The position numbers and the translations under genes are program-made. Shown piece after piece: positions 45,650-55,552 of a stretch of DNA of 64,000 bases. Numbering within the stretch: the stretch's first letter is position 1; each line of letters opens with the position of its first letter. The notes under the pieces were generated by a model that ran no database searches, was not told the DNA's origin, and saw only the letters and a list, made by a program, of their open reading frames with translations. Source of the stretch: Flammeovirgaceae bacterium 311 (GTDB taxonomy: Bacteria; Bacteroidota; Bacteroidia; Cytophagales; Cyclobacteriaceae); the NCBI GenBank assembly GCA_000597885.1, contig CP004371.1:2992501-3056500 (forward strand). The letters are read 5' to 3'.

Positions 45650-48600
45650 ATGAAAAGACTGCTACTCACGACGCTCACGGTATGGCTCTTGCTGTTACTG
45701 GCGCCCGGGGCAGTATTTGCCCAGACTAGCGCGGCCCAGCCGGGTGCGGCCCAGCCGAACGCGACTAAACAGGCATCTGCCAGTCTGCAATGTTGTGCCG
45801 ATAAGCCCATTTGTGCAGGAGAAACAGTAAGCCTGCTTGTAGCACTGGAAGGACAAGCCCCTTATACCTTCCGGTACAGCGATGGAAATGGTGTTCACAC
45901 CGTTAGCACCTCTAACAATAATTATGAACTAAAAGTATCGCCCAACGCCACCAGCAGCTATAGTCTGGTGAGCATGCAGGATGCAAAAGGAGCCGGCCAG
46001 ATCTGCGGAACGGCCACGGTGGCGGTAAACCAGTGCACCCCCCCTGCAAGCGGGAAAGACTGTTCAGACAATTGCTTTGACAGTCAGATCCTGAAGCAGG
46101 AAACAGTGGGCTCCTGCACCACCTACACCCTGAAAGTAACGAACGATGGCAGCTGCAGCTCTGCACTGTCGCACTTCAGCATCTCAGTGCCCTGCGGCAG
46201 GGTAACCGAAGCCAGTAACTCAAAGGGCTGGCCAATGGAAATAGGTACCACCGACCCCACCACCGGCATTACCGGCATCAAGGTAGATAATATTAAAGGA
46301 TTTGGCGAAAACGGCAAGGCCGGCAGCTTTACCGTTACCTACACCATTTGTGCCAATGCCTGCGGCGCCAGCGATCCCTACTGTGGCTTCCTGGTAGCTT
46401 ATAAAGCCGGCACCTGTGTTAATTACAGCACTGCAGCGCCCCCTTACAAGCCCATGAGCGGAAGCCTGGCAGCTACCAACATCAAGTGCTTCAGTCAGCA
46501 AACCGGTAGCATTCAGCTTAGCTTAACGGGTGGCAAAGCACCTTATACCTACAGCTGGAGCAATGGTGCCACTACTGCCAGCTTAAGCAATGTAGCAGCC
46601 GGCAACTACACCCTCACCATTACCGATGCCGCCAGCAAAAAGCTGGTACTGCATGCAAAAGTACAGCAGCCAGAGGCGCTGGTAGCCCAGGCTACTGCAA
46701 CCCAAACCAGTTGCGGCAACACTAACGGCAGCCTGTCTTTGCAGGTAAGCGGCGGCACTGCTCCCTACTCCTATGCATGGAGTAATGGTGCTGCCACCAA
46801 AGATATCAATAGCCTGGCGGCCGGAACCTACTCAGTTACCATTACCGATGCCAACAACTGCTCTACCACAGGCAGCTATACCATTGCAGGCTCCAGCACA
46901 CTGAAGGCAAGCTTAAGCGGCGGTAGCAGTTGTTCATCATCATTGGCCATTACTGCCGAGGTAAGCGGGGGCAAAGCTCCTTACAGCTACAGCTGGAGCA
47001 ACGGTGCCACCACTGCTTCCATTTCGCCTGAAGAAGCCGGTACCTACACCCTTACCGTAACCGATGCAGGCGGGTGTACTACTACCGTCAGTACCACCAG
47101 CAGCGGTACAAGCATGCCTGTGATCATCACCTATGAATACTCCAGACCAAGCTGTGCCAATGGCAGGGACGCATGGATAGATCTGGATGTAGTTGGCGGC
47201 AGCGGCTCCTACACCTACAGCTGGAGCAACGGAAGCACTACAGAAGATCTGCAGAACATTACCTCCGGCAGCTATACAGTAACCGTAACAGATGCCCTCG
47301 GCTGCAGCGATACCAAAACTATTTCCGTACCGCTCACTCAGCCTATTAGCGTAGTGGCTACTGAAATTATTCAGGCCGACTGCATGGGCAACCTTGGCGG
47401 CATTACTGTTGCTGCCTCTAATGGTACAGCTCCTTATACTTATACCTGGACGCACGGTGCGACCGGAGAAAGCCTAGAAGACCTGGAGCCAGGCTACTAT
47501 ACAGTAACAGTAACCGACGATATGGGCTGTACAACCAGCCGCACCTTCCAGATTAAGGCACCAAGCATGCCACAGGTACAGATCAATGGCGGCTCATGCG
47601 GCACCAGCACACTTACTGCAGCAGCAAGCGGCGGAGAAGGCCCTTACAACTACGAATGGAACACCGGTGCTACCACAGGCAGTATCAACGCAGAAGCCGG
47701 GCAGTATTATACCGTGACTATTACCGACCAGAATGGTTGTACTGCTTCGGCCGAGATGCAGGTAGATGAAATTGGCAGTGCTATTACCGCTACTACCGCT
47801 GTTACCCAGCCAGGCTGCTTTGGGTCTACCAATGGCAGTGTAGATCTTACAGTTGACGGCGGCACAGGCAGCTACACCTACAGATGGTCCAACGGAGCTA
47901 CCACGGAAGATCTTAGCAATGTTGGCGCAGGTACTTACACCGTGGTAATCACCGACGAGAGCGGCTGCACCAAAACAGCTACTGCAACCATCGGCAACCC
48001 GGCTGCGATTACTGTAGTGAGCGAATTGATACATGCCAACTGCCATGGCTTAGGCGGCATTAGTGTTGAGGCACAGGGCGGCACCGCCCCCTACACCTAC
48101 AGCTGGACCCACGGTCCGGAGGGGAACAGCCTGGATAATTTACAGGCCGGCCAGTACACTGTTGTTGTAACAGATGCCAGGGGTTGCGCTATTCAGAAAA
48201 CCTTTAGCATTCGCGAAGAGCAGGCGCCTGCGGTTAGCATTGCCAATACCGGCACCTGCACCACCCAGCAACTTACAGCACAGGTAAGCGGCAGCACAGG
48301 CCCCTATACGTATCTGTGGAGCTCCGGCCAAACCACTGCTGCAATTACGCCTGCGGTGAGCGGCTCTTACAATGTGGTAGTGACCGATAGCAATGGCTGT
48401 CCTGCAGTTGCCTATACAGAAGTAACTTTAGGCGAAAGCGCCCTGATATTGCATGCAGATGTGCAGCAGGCAAGCTGCTCCGGCACTGCAGATGCAAGCG
48501 CCTCTATTGAGGTGAGTGGCGGTACCGCACCTTATACCTACGACTGGAGCAATGGCTTAGGCTCTGCTTATGCCAATAATCTTGCCACTGGTGTTTATTC

Positions 48601-49870
48601 CGTGCGGGTAACAGACAGCAAAGGTTGCTACGATGTAGTTGCATTTGAAATCAAACAGTCTGCACAAATCTACATCAGCCTGCTGGGTGGTGCACCCAGT
48701 ATCTGTGGCCAGCCTAACGGCAGCTTAACCATTGAGGTAGAAGGCGGCGTAGCACCTTACACCTATAAGTGGAATACAGGCGTTACCAGCAGTACATTAC
48801 AAGGAGTAGCAGCCGGTTCTTATACCGTTGCTGTGATAGATGCCATAGGCTGCTCTAAAGAAGCTACCTTCAGTGTGCCTGAAATGGCGGGCAACAACGA
48901 TGTGGCTGCCATCCTGGACGATTGCCTGGATACCATGATCGCCGCAGGCAACACAGCTTCTTTTGCAGTGAACTTTAGCGGAAATGGCCCTTATACCTTC
49001 AGCTATACCGATGGAAAACAGACCTACAGTGTTACCACCTCTGCAAATCCATATGTGCTGAATGTACAACCCCTTAAAACCACCACTTACCAGCTGCTAA
49101 GTGTTAGCAACAGCTGTGGCGAAGGTTTTGCAACGGGTAAAGCCACTGCAACGGTAGTTTCTCCTAAAACACCTGCCTGTGCAGATGGCTGCTTCAGCAC
49201 CGACCTGATCAGCACCAGCAATAGTGGCAGCTGCACCACCTACACCTTAAAGGTAAATGCAGGTTCTGATTGTCGCTACGACCTGTCGCATTTTGAGGTA
49301 GCAGTACCATGCGGCCAAGTAAGCAGCATGAACAACTCCAAAGGCTGGCCTATGTCAGTAGGCTTGGATCCTACCACCGGTGTGTATGGTATTAAAGTGG
49401 ATAATATCCAGGGTTTTGGCAACAACCAGAGCTTTACCATCAGCTACACCCTGTGCAATACCGAAAGCTGCTCCGACAGCCCTGCCCTTTGCGGACCAAT
49501 GGTTGCCTACAAAGCTGGCCAGTGTACTTACTTTGGCAAGGCAACGCCTCCTGCAACAGGAACACCGCCGGTTAGCGATAACCCATCTTACGATGGTGTA
49601 TTAGGACCTGGCATGTCGCTGAAGCTGTACCCTAACCCACTGATGGTTGGCCAGACACTTACTGCAGAAGTTGAGAACCTGTTTGTGAGCACCACGGCCA
49701 CTGTTACCATCAGAACCCTTGCCGGTCTGAAAGTGTACGAGCAAACCCAGGCGGTAAGCCCAAGCAACAACAAGGTTCAGCTAAGCGTACCAGCACTGCT
49801 TCAGGGCAATTACCTGGTGAGTGTGTCCATTTACAACTCACATTATACTAAACAGCTAGTGATATACTAA
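45650..49870 (+). CDS. Large SprB-repeat surface adhesin with T9SS sorting domain
   Basis: 1406 aa from the ATG at 45650 (MKRLLLTTLTVWLLLLLAPG), a signal peptide. Residues of about 45-265 are a Cys-rich module. About 285-1085 hold eleven SprB-type repeats of roughly 70-75 residues, each with the core GGxxPYTYSWSNGxTT...AGxYTVTVTDxxGC. About 1085-1300 is a second copy of the N-terminal module, sharing SCTTYTLKV, LSHF...VPCG, NSKGWPM, GIKVDNI.GFG and VAYKAG.C. The last ~80 residues are a type A sorting domain (LKLYPNPLMVGQTL). SprB is the gliding-motility adhesin of flavobacteria; this shorter relative is probably surface-anchored and adhesive. No gliding genes lie in the window. Confidence 0.9.
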   Translation: MKRLLLTTLTVWLLLLLAPGAVFAQTSAAQPGAAQPNATKQASASLQCCADKPICAGETVSLLVALEGQAPYTFRYSDGNGVHTVSTSNNNYELKVSPNATSSYSLVSMQDAKGAGQICGTATVAVNQCTPPASGKDCSDNCFDSQILKQETVGSCTTYTLKVTNDGSCSSALSHFSISVPCGRVTEASNSKGWPMEIGTTDPTTGITGIKVDNIKGFGENGKAGSFTVTYTICANACGASDPYCGFLVAYKAGTCVNYSTAAPPYKPMSGSLAATNIKCFSQQTGSIQLSLTGGKAPYTYSWSNGATTASLSNVAAGNYTLTITDAASKKLVLHAKVQQPEALVAQATATQTSCGNTNGSLSLQVSGGTAPYSYAWSNGAATKDINSLAAGTYSVTITDANNCSTTGSYTIAGSSTLKASLSGGSSCSSSLAITAEVSGGKAPYSYSWSNGATTASISPEEAGTYTLTVTDAGGCTTTVSTTSSGTSMPVIITYEYSRPSCANGRDAWIDLDVVGGSGSYTYSWSNGSTTEDLQNITSGSYTVTVTDALGCSDTKTISVPLTQPISVVATEIIQADCMGNLGGITVAASNGTAPYTYTWTHGATGESLEDLEPGYYTVTVTDDMGCTTSRTFQIKAPSMPQVQINGGSCGTSTLTAAASGGEGPYNYEWNTGATTGSINAEAGQYYTVTITDQNGCTASAEMQVDEIGSAITATTAVTQPGCFGSTNGSVDLTVDGGTGSYTYRWSNGATTEDLSNVGAGTYTVVITDESGCTKTATATIGNPAAITVVSELIHANCHGLGGISVEAQGGTAPYTYSWTHGPEGNSLDNLQAGQYTVVVTDARGCAIQKTFSIREEQAPAVSIANTGTCTTQQLTAQVSGSTGPYTYLWSSGQTTAAITPAVSGSYNVVVTDSNGCPAVAYTEVTLGESALILHADVQQASCSGTADASASIEVSGGTAPYTYDWSNGLGSAYANNLATGVYSVRVTDSKGCYDVVAFEIKQSAQIYISLLGGAPSICGQPNGSLTIEVEGGVAPYTYKWNTGVTSSTLQGVAAGSYTVAVIDAIGCSKEATFSVPEMAGNNDVAAILDDCLDTMIAAGNTASFAVNFSGNGPYTFSYTDGKQTYSVTTSANPYVLNVQPLKTTTYQLLSVSNSCGEGFATGKATATVVSPKTPACADGCFSTDLISTSNSGSCTTYTLKVNAGSDCRYDLSHFEVAVPCGQVSSMNNSKGWPMSVGLDPTTGVYGIKVDNIQGFGNNQSFTISYTLCNTESCSDSPALCGPMVAYKAGQCTYFGKATPPATGTPPVSDNPSYDGVLGPGMSLKLYPNPLMVGQTLTAEVENLFVSTTATVTIRTLAGLKVYEQTQAVSPSNNKVQLSVPALLQGNYLVSVSIYNSHYTKQLVIY

Positions 49871-49902
49871 ATGATCCAATAGTGAGATTTCCTCCTCTGA
49901 AT

Positions 49903-49934
49903 AAAACCGGTCCTCTTTGGGGGCCGGTTTTTTT
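49903..49934 (+). terminator. Terminator of the adhesin gene
   Basis: An 8-bp core stem, AAAACCGG (49903-49910) with CCGGTTTT (49924-49931), extended by wobble pairs, is followed by seven T residues (49928-49934). Confidence 0.88.
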
Positions 49935-50117
49935 AGCTGTTAATGCGATAGCTTCCAATACTTTTGCATGGCTGATAGTGCTTAGCCCTGTTAAGTTCAG
50001 GCCTCTGGCAGCAGCAGCATAACCCAAAACCTACATTTTCACGTTAGCACCTGTATACATTTTGCACATTAGCACATTAACTTTTGTAACTTGAACGCGA
50101 ACTAAATTTTTTGAGGC

Positions 50118-50654
50118 ATGAGTGTAACACGCCCCCTTAATTTAAGCCAGTGGATCGAAGATCACCGGCACCTGCTGAAACCGCCTGTTGGCAACAAACA
50201 AATCTATACCCAGACCAAAGATTTTATTGTGATGATTGTGGGCGGCCCCAACAGCCGCAAAGATTATCACCTGAATGCTACCGAAGAGCTCTTTTATCAG
50301 TTGGAAGGCGAAATGGTGGTGAAGATCATTGAGGACGGAAAACCGGTAGACATTAAGATTGGCCCCGGAGAAATGTTCCTGCTGCCGGGCAATGTGCCCC
50401 ACAGCCCCCGCCGCCCCGCTAATACCGTAGGCCTGGTGGTAGAGAAGATTCGCCCTGAAAAGATGGAAGATGGTTTTATGTGGTACTGCGAAAACTGCGG
50501 CCACAAACTCTACGAAGAGTACGCCATGGTGACCGATATTGTAGAGCAGCTGCCAGTGATCATGGAGCGCTTCTGGAGCAATGATGAGCTGCGCACCTGC
50601 GACAACTGCGGCACCTACATGGAAAAACCTCAAGCCCCGCAGGTAGATAAATAA
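50118..50654 (+). CDS. haaO: 3-hydroxyanthranilate 3,4-dioxygenase
   Basis: 178 aa. A cupin fold with the metal motif DYHLNATEELFYQLEGE (His and Glu ligands) and NVPHSP (second His). A C-terminal rubredoxin-like iron site follows, with CENCGHK and CDNCGTY; the four Cys mark the bacterial type. It opens 3-hydroxyanthranilate to 2-amino-3-carboxymuconate semialdehyde, which closes to quinolinate for NAD synthesis. It is the first gene of a kynurenine cluster and ends 3 bp before kynU. Confidence 0.95.
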   Translation: MSVTRPLNLSQWIEDHRHLLKPPVGNKQIYTQTKDFIVMIVGGPNSRKDYHLNATEELFYQLEGEMVVKIIEDGKPVDIKIGPGEMFLLPGNVPHSPRRPANTVGLVVEKIRPEKMEDGFMWYCENCGHKLYEEYAMVTDIVEQLPVIMERFWSNDELRTCDNCGTYMEKPQAPQVDK

Positions 50655-50657
50655 AGC

Positions 50658-51959
50658 ATGCAATACCAAAATACGGAGTCTTTTGCCAGAGAGCTGGACC
50701 AGCAGGATCCGCTGGCCTCATTCAGGGAGCGTTTTTTGTTTCCTATTGTAGCCGATGAGTCCAAGGAAGGCATGAAAACAGCCATTTACCTCTGTGGTAA
50801 TTCACTGGGCCTGCAGCCCAAAGCTACACGCACTTACCTGGAGCGTGAGTTACAGAAGTGGGCACAATACGCGGTAGATGGCCATTTTCATGCCGAGGAG
50901 CCCTGGCTTACCTATCACAAATTACTGCGCGAACCGCTGGCCCGCCTGGTGGGGGCGCAGCCGCATGAGGTAGTGGCCATGAATAACCTCACCACCAACC
51001 TGCACCTGATGATGGTAAGCTTTTACCGTCCCGGCCCGCAGCGGTATAAAATTCTGATGGAGGGTGGCGCTTTCCCTTCCGATCAGTACGCGGTAGAATC
51101 GCAGGTGCGCTTTCATGGCTACGCCCCCGATAGTGCCATCATTGAGATAAATCCACGCCCCGGGGAGCAAACCCTGCACACCGAAGATATCCTGGCAGCT
51201 ATTGAGGAACATAAAGACAGCCTGGCGCTGGTGCTCTTTAGCGGCATCCAGTACTACACCGGGCAGGTGTTTGACATGCAAGCCATCAGCAAGGCAGCTC
51301 ATGCCGCAGGCGCTTTCGCCGGTTTTGATCTGGCCCACGCCATTGGCAATGTGCCCATGCAGCTGCACAATTGGGATGCCGATTTTGCCGTTTGGTGCAG
51401 CTATAAGTACCTCAACAGCGGGCCTGGCAACACAGCAGGCGCTTTTGTACACGAGCGGCATGTAACCAGCACAGATATTCCGCGCTTTGCCGGCTGGTGG
51501 GGACATAACGAAGAGGAGCGCTTTAAAATGGAGAAAGGCTTCAAGCCAATTGCCGGTGCTGATGGATGGATGCTTAGCAACAGCAATATTTTACCGCTTG
51601 CTGCCCAGCGCGCCTCCCTGGAAATATTTGAAGAGGCCGGTATTGAGCGCCTGCGCCAGAAAAGCCTGCAGCTGACCGGCTACCTGGAGTGGATGCTCTG
51701 CCACGAAATAAACTGCGATAAATGGGGCATTGAGATCATTACCCCCAGCCAGCCCGAGGCACGCGGCTGCCAGCTCTCCCTGTTTGTGCACAAAGGAGGT
51801 AAGGCCGTTTTTGATAAAATCGACAGCGCCGGTGTAATTGGCGACTGGCGCGAACCCAATGTGATCAGGGTGGCCCCGGCCCCGCTCTACAACTCATTTA
51901 TGGATGTTTATAGGTTCTGCCGTATCTTTGAGCGCGCTTTACAGGAAGTTGTGGGTTAA
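50658..51959 (+). CDS. kynU: Kynureninase
   Basis: 433 aa, a PLP-dependent fold-type I enzyme. The Schiff-base lysine is Lys250 in WCSYKYLNSGPG. Other conserved features are IYLCGNSLGLQPKAT near the N-terminus, the MNNLTTNLHLMM segment, FDLAHAIGNVPM and a C-terminal VIRVAPAPLYNSF. It cleaves 3-hydroxykynurenine (or kynurenine) to 3-hydroxyanthranilate (or anthranilate) and alanine. It lies between haaO and kmo and should be co-transcribed with both; the kmo start is 48 bp downstream. Confidence 0.96.
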   Translation: MQYQNTESFARELDQQDPLASFRERFLFPIVADESKEGMKTAIYLCGNSLGLQPKATRTYLERELQKWAQYAVDGHFHAEEPWLTYHKLLREPLARLVGAQPHEVVAMNNLTTNLHLMMVSFYRPGPQRYKILMEGGAFPSDQYAVESQVRFHGYAPDSAIIEINPRPGEQTLHTEDILAAIEEHKDSLALVLFSGIQYYTGQVFDMQAISKAAHAAGAFAGFDLAHAIGNVPMQLHNWDADFAVWCSYKYLNSGPGNTAGAFVHERHVTSTDIPRFAGWWGHNEEERFKMEKGFKPIAGADGWMLSNSNILPLAAQRASLEIFEEAGIERLRQKSLQLTGYLEWMLCHEINCDKWGIEIITPSQPEARGCQLSLFVHKGGKAVFDKIDSAGVIGDWREPNVIRVAPAPLYNSFMDVYRFCRIFERALQEVVG

Positions 51960-52007
51960 TTTTTTTAAAAATACCAACAGGCAGCCCTGCAGCTGCCGCT
52001 ATATTTT

Positions 52008-53378
52008 ATGATTGATTTTTCTAAGAAGTACAAAGGAAAGGTTGCCGTACTGGGCGGTGGCCTGGTAGGTGCTCTTCATGCCACTTTTCTTGCCCGTAAA
52101 GGCTTTGATGTTACCCTGTATGAGCAGCGAACCGACATTCGCAAAGTAAAATTAAAAGAAAACCGTTCTATTAACCTGGCAGTAAGCACCCGCGGCTGGA
52201 CTGCTATGGAGCTCCTGGGTATTGCCGACCAGGTACGCGAACATGTAGTGCCCATGAAGGGCCGCATGATGCACGACAAACAGGGTAATACAAATTACCA
52301 GGCCTATAGCACCGAAGACAAGGCTATTTTTTCTGTATCGCGCGGGCGCCTCAACCAGCTGCTGCTCGAAATTGCCGAGAAGCATGGGGTAAAGCTCTGC
52401 TTCAGCCATAAGTGTACCTTTGTAGATCTGCAGCACGGCATTGCCTATTTTACCGTAGCCGCCGAGGAAATGAGTGAGGTAAACGTAGAGGCCGATCTGA
52501 TCATTGGTGCCGATGGTGCCTTCTCGGCCGTACGCAAGGCCATGCAGCGCACCGACCGTTTCAATTACAGTCAGTACTACATAGACTGGGGCTACAAAGA
52601 GCTTACCATACCCCCCGCAGCCAATGGCGATTGGGCGCTGGAGCCCAACGCGTTGCACATCTGGCCCCGTGGCAATTTTATGCTGATTGCCCTGCCCAAC
52701 ATGGACCGTTCTTTTACCTGCACGCTCTTTCTACCTTTTGAAGGAGAAACAGCCTTTGAAAAACTCAGCAACGATGGGCAGGTGGGCGATTTCTTTAACA
52801 GCTGGTTTCCGGATGTGGTACCGCTGATGCCGGAGCTGCTGGAAGAATTCAGCCAGAACCCCACTTCCTCGCTGGTGAGCATTAGCTGCTACCCCTGGAC
52901 CCGCTACAACAAAGCTGCCCTGGTAGGCGATGCCTCTCATGCGGTAGTGCCCTTTTACGGACAGGGCATGAATGCCGGCTTTGAAGATGTACGGGTGTTT
53001 ATGGAACTGGTAGATGAACATGAAGGCAATTGGGAAAAAGTGCTGCCGGCTTATGAGCAGCTGCGCCGCCCCGATGCCGATGCCATCCAGGAGCTTGCCA
53101 TGGCAAACTTTGTGGAAATGCGCCATAGCGTTGCCGACGATATTTTTTTACTCCGGAAGCAGATTGAGGCAGAGCTACACCGCCGCTACCCTAAGCACTG
53201 GATGCCGCTTTACAGCATGGTTACCTTTAGCAACATACGCTACTCCGATGCCCTGGAAAGGGGCCGTCAGCAGGATAAAATTATGGATGGTATTATGACA
53301 AAGCCCGGTATTGAGGATGACTGGCAGTCGCTGGATTTTGAAGTCATTGCCAAACAGCTGTCTGTACTGGAAGAATAG
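52008..53378 (+). CDS. kmo: Kynurenine 3-monooxygenase
   Basis: 456 aa, a class A FAD monooxygenase. The Rossmann GxGxxG is VLGGGLVGALHA, the substrate-side motif is RSINLAVSTRGW, then GADGAFSAVRKAM and the FAD-ribityl motif GDASHAVVPFYGQGMNAGFED. It hydroxylates L-kynurenine to 3-hydroxykynurenine with NADPH and O2. The three-gene cluster covers kynurenine to aminocarboxymuconate semialdehyde. Tryptophan dioxygenase and kynurenine formamidase are not in the window. It is convergent with the TerB-like gene, 25 bp apart. Confidence 0.96.
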   Translation: MIDFSKKYKGKVAVLGGGLVGALHATFLARKGFDVTLYEQRTDIRKVKLKENRSINLAVSTRGWTAMELLGIADQVREHVVPMKGRMMHDKQGNTNYQAYSTEDKAIFSVSRGRLNQLLLEIAEKHGVKLCFSHKCTFVDLQHGIAYFTVAAEEMSEVNVEADLIIGADGAFSAVRKAMQRTDRFNYSQYYIDWGYKELTIPPAANGDWALEPNALHIWPRGNFMLIALPNMDRSFTCTLFLPFEGETAFEKLSNDGQVGDFFNSWFPDVVPLMPELLEEFSQNPTSSLVSISCYPWTRYNKAALVGDASHAVVPFYGQGMNAGFEDVRVFMELVDEHEGNWEKVLPAYEQLRRPDADAIQELAMANFVEMRHSVADDIFLLRKQIEAELHRRYPKHWMPLYSMVTFSNIRYSDALERGRQQDKIMDGIMTKPGIEDDWQSLDFEVIAKQLSVLEE

Positions 53379-53403
53379 AAACAGTCTGCAGCGCCTATAA
53401 AGG

Positions 53404-53904
53404 CTATGCCTCCCCAAGCTCATCGAAAGCACGCATATCTTCTTTGCTAAGGCCAAAACGCTTGCGCAGGTATTTCATTTTGCTTTCTTCTTCGGCAGAT
53501 ACTCCATTGGAGGCATCGGCGAAAAGCCATGCTGTTTGCGAAACAAACTTTTTTGCATAGCGGTTTTCCAGGAAGTATTTCTCCAGGGTATTCAGAAAGG
53601 GTTCTTCCCACTGCGACAAGTGCTGTAGCAGATAAGCAAACTCCTGCCGGTAAAGCATCGTTAACTTATCAGTGTCTTCAGGGCTGAGTTCCTCCCGGTA
53701 CGAATAACCGAGTCCCTGTGCGAGTCGCTGGCAGTAGATCCATTCTTCGCGATCAACTATGCCATCGGAGGCTGCAATGAGCAGGGCTGGGAAGAAAGCC
53801 AGAAAAGAAGTAAACTGATCTACTGTAAGCGAAATCTGGCGCACATCCTGGTAATGCAGGTACAGCTCTCGTACGTGTTGGTTAGGCATGAGTTGAAGAT
53901 ACAT
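53404..53904 (-). CDS. TerB-like helical protein
   Basis: 166 aa, all-helical, without signal peptide. The repeated acidic motifs AASDGIVDREEWIYCQRLAQ and ADASNGVSAEEESKMKYLRK resemble the TerB fold, in which two half-domains each carry a DGxxxxxE metal-binding step. Many TerB-family proteins have no link to tellurite; nothing here suggests such a role. The start could be 53904 or the ATG at 53889. Function unknown. Confidence 0.65.
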   Translation of the reverse strand: MYLQLMPNQHVRELYLHYQDVRQISLTVDQFTSFLAFFPALLIAASDGIVDREEWIYCQRLAQGLGYSYREELSPEDTDKLTMLYRQEFAYLLQHLSQWEEPFLNTLEKYFLENRYAKKFVSQTAWLFADASNGVSAEEESKMKYLRKRFGLSKEDMRAFDELGEA

Positions 53905-54005
53905 TCAGGTGTGCAATTTATAGAAGAAATTCTTTTGAATATAAGATTCTTTACATGCTTCCAGACTATTTATGTAATAAATAATGTAATTTTTATTTAA
54001 TTGAT

Positions 54006-55481
54006 ATGGAAAATAAAAGGGCAGCAGCTGTTGTTGGAGCAGGCATTGCCGGCATAGCCACTGCTATACGCCTGGCTAACAAAAGCTTTTCGGTTGAGGT
54101 ATTCGAGGCAAATGCCTACCCCGGCGGTAAGCTTAGCCAGCTACAGCTGGGCGCTTATAGGTTCGATGCCGGTCCTTCCCTCTTTACGCTGCCCCGGCAG
54201 GTAGAAGAACTTTTTGAGTTATCGGGCTATAAAGCTGAAGACTATTTTCAATACCGCCGCCTGCCCCTGAGCTGCCGTTACTTTTACGAAGATGGCACCA
54301 TTATCCATGGCTATGCCGAGCCCGATAAATTCATTGAAGAAATTGCCCTGAAAACCGGGGCTAATAGAGAAGATGTGCAGGAGCATATCAGGCACAGTGC
54401 CCGCCTGTATGCGCTGCTGGCCGATCTGTTCATGCACCGCTCCCTGCATAACTGGGGCACCTGGCTAAGCCTGAAGTCGCTAAAAGCCTATCTGAACCTG
54501 CCGCGGCTCAATATATTCCGCAGCATGCACAGCGCCAATGCTGCCAGGCTTAAAGCACCTAAGGCAGTGCAGCTGTTTAACCGCTATGCTACCTATAACG
54601 GCTCCAACCCTTACCAGGCACCAGCTACACTCAATATTATTCCGCACCTGGAGATGGGCATTGGGGCCTTCATGCCTGTAGGTGGCATGCATGCCATTAC
54701 CCAAAGCCTCTATGAGCTGGCACAAAGGCTGGGGGTGCAGTTCCATTTCAATAGCCCCGTAAGCCAGATCCTCACAGCGGGAGACAGGGTAAGCGGAGTA
54801 CTGGCAGGCGGTAAAGAACGGAGCTTTGATGTGGTGGTTAGCAATGCCGATCTGCTGCATACGTACCGCCGGCTCCTGCCCCATCATCAAGCGCCGGAGC
54901 GCTTGTTAAGCCAGCCTAAAAGCAGCTCTGCGCTTATCTTCTACTGGGGTATCAAAAAAGAGTTTCCCGAGCTGGACCTGCACAACATTTTCTTCAGCCA
55001 GGATTATGAGCAGGAGTTCAGGCACATTTTTGAGGAAAAGACCATCTGGCACGACCCTACTGTTTACCTCAACATTACAGCTAAATATGAGGCCGGCGAT
55101 GCACCGAAAGGCTGTGAGAACTGGTTTACCATGATCAACGTGCCCCACAACAGTGGCCAGGACTGGGATAGGTTAATTGCTACTGCCCGGCAAAATATTC
55201 TGCAAAAGCTAAGCCGAATATTAGGCACAGACATTGCCCCCCTAATAGAACAGGAGGCCATACTGGACCCGAGAACCATCGAAGGCAAAACCTCTTCGGC
55301 TTTTGGTGCCCTGTATGGCAACAGCAGCAACAGCCGCTATGCTGCTTTTTTAAGGCATGCCAATAAGAGCAGCAGCATTAAAGGGCTTTATTTCTGTGGT
55401 GGCAGTGTACATCCCGGTGGTGGGATTCCGCTCTGCCTGCTATCTGCTAAAATTACGGCTGGGATGGTAAAACAGTCTTAA
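54006..55481 (+). CDS. Phytoene desaturase-family carotenoid desaturase (CrtI/CrtD type)
   Basis: 491 aa. The N-terminal FAD motif is VVGAGIAGIATAIRLA, followed by VFEANAYPGGKLSQ and FDAGPSLFTLP; the C-terminal signature is LYFCGGSVHPGGGIPLCLLSAK. These are diagnostic of the CrtI superfamily. Bacteroidota commonly carry a stand-alone CrtD (hydroxycarotenoid 3,4-desaturase) besides the CrtI-CrtB cluster. No phytoene synthase is adjacent, which favours CrtD, but the subtype is not certain. Membrane-associated. Single gene. Confidence 0.88.
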   Translation: MENKRAAAVVGAGIAGIATAIRLANKSFSVEVFEANAYPGGKLSQLQLGAYRFDAGPSLFTLPRQVEELFELSGYKAEDYFQYRRLPLSCRYFYEDGTIIHGYAEPDKFIEEIALKTGANREDVQEHIRHSARLYALLADLFMHRSLHNWGTWLSLKSLKAYLNLPRLNIFRSMHSANAARLKAPKAVQLFNRYATYNGSNPYQAPATLNIIPHLEMGIGAFMPVGGMHAITQSLYELAQRLGVQFHFNSPVSQILTAGDRVSGVLAGGKERSFDVVVSNADLLHTYRRLLPHHQAPERLLSQPKSSSALIFYWGIKKEFPELDLHNIFFSQDYEQEFRHIFEEKTIWHDPTVYLNITAKYEAGDAPKGCENWFTMINVPHNSGQDWDRLIATARQNILQKLSRILGTDIAPLIEQEAILDPRTIEGKTSSAFGALYGNSSNSRYAAFLRHANKSSSIKGLYFCGGSVHPGGGIPLCLLSAKITAGMVKQS

Positions 55482-55552
55482 AAAGGAATATTGTTTGGGA
55501 TTGAGGGATTGCCCGGATTTTTCGTTTAAAATAGAAATGAAGATGCCGGCGA

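Noticed and set aside
46500-48900. Regularly spaced repeats resembling a CRISPR array or satellite
   Set aside because: The period corresponds to protein repeats (SprB type) in an intact reading frame; units are diverged and there are no conserved direct repeats with unique spacers.
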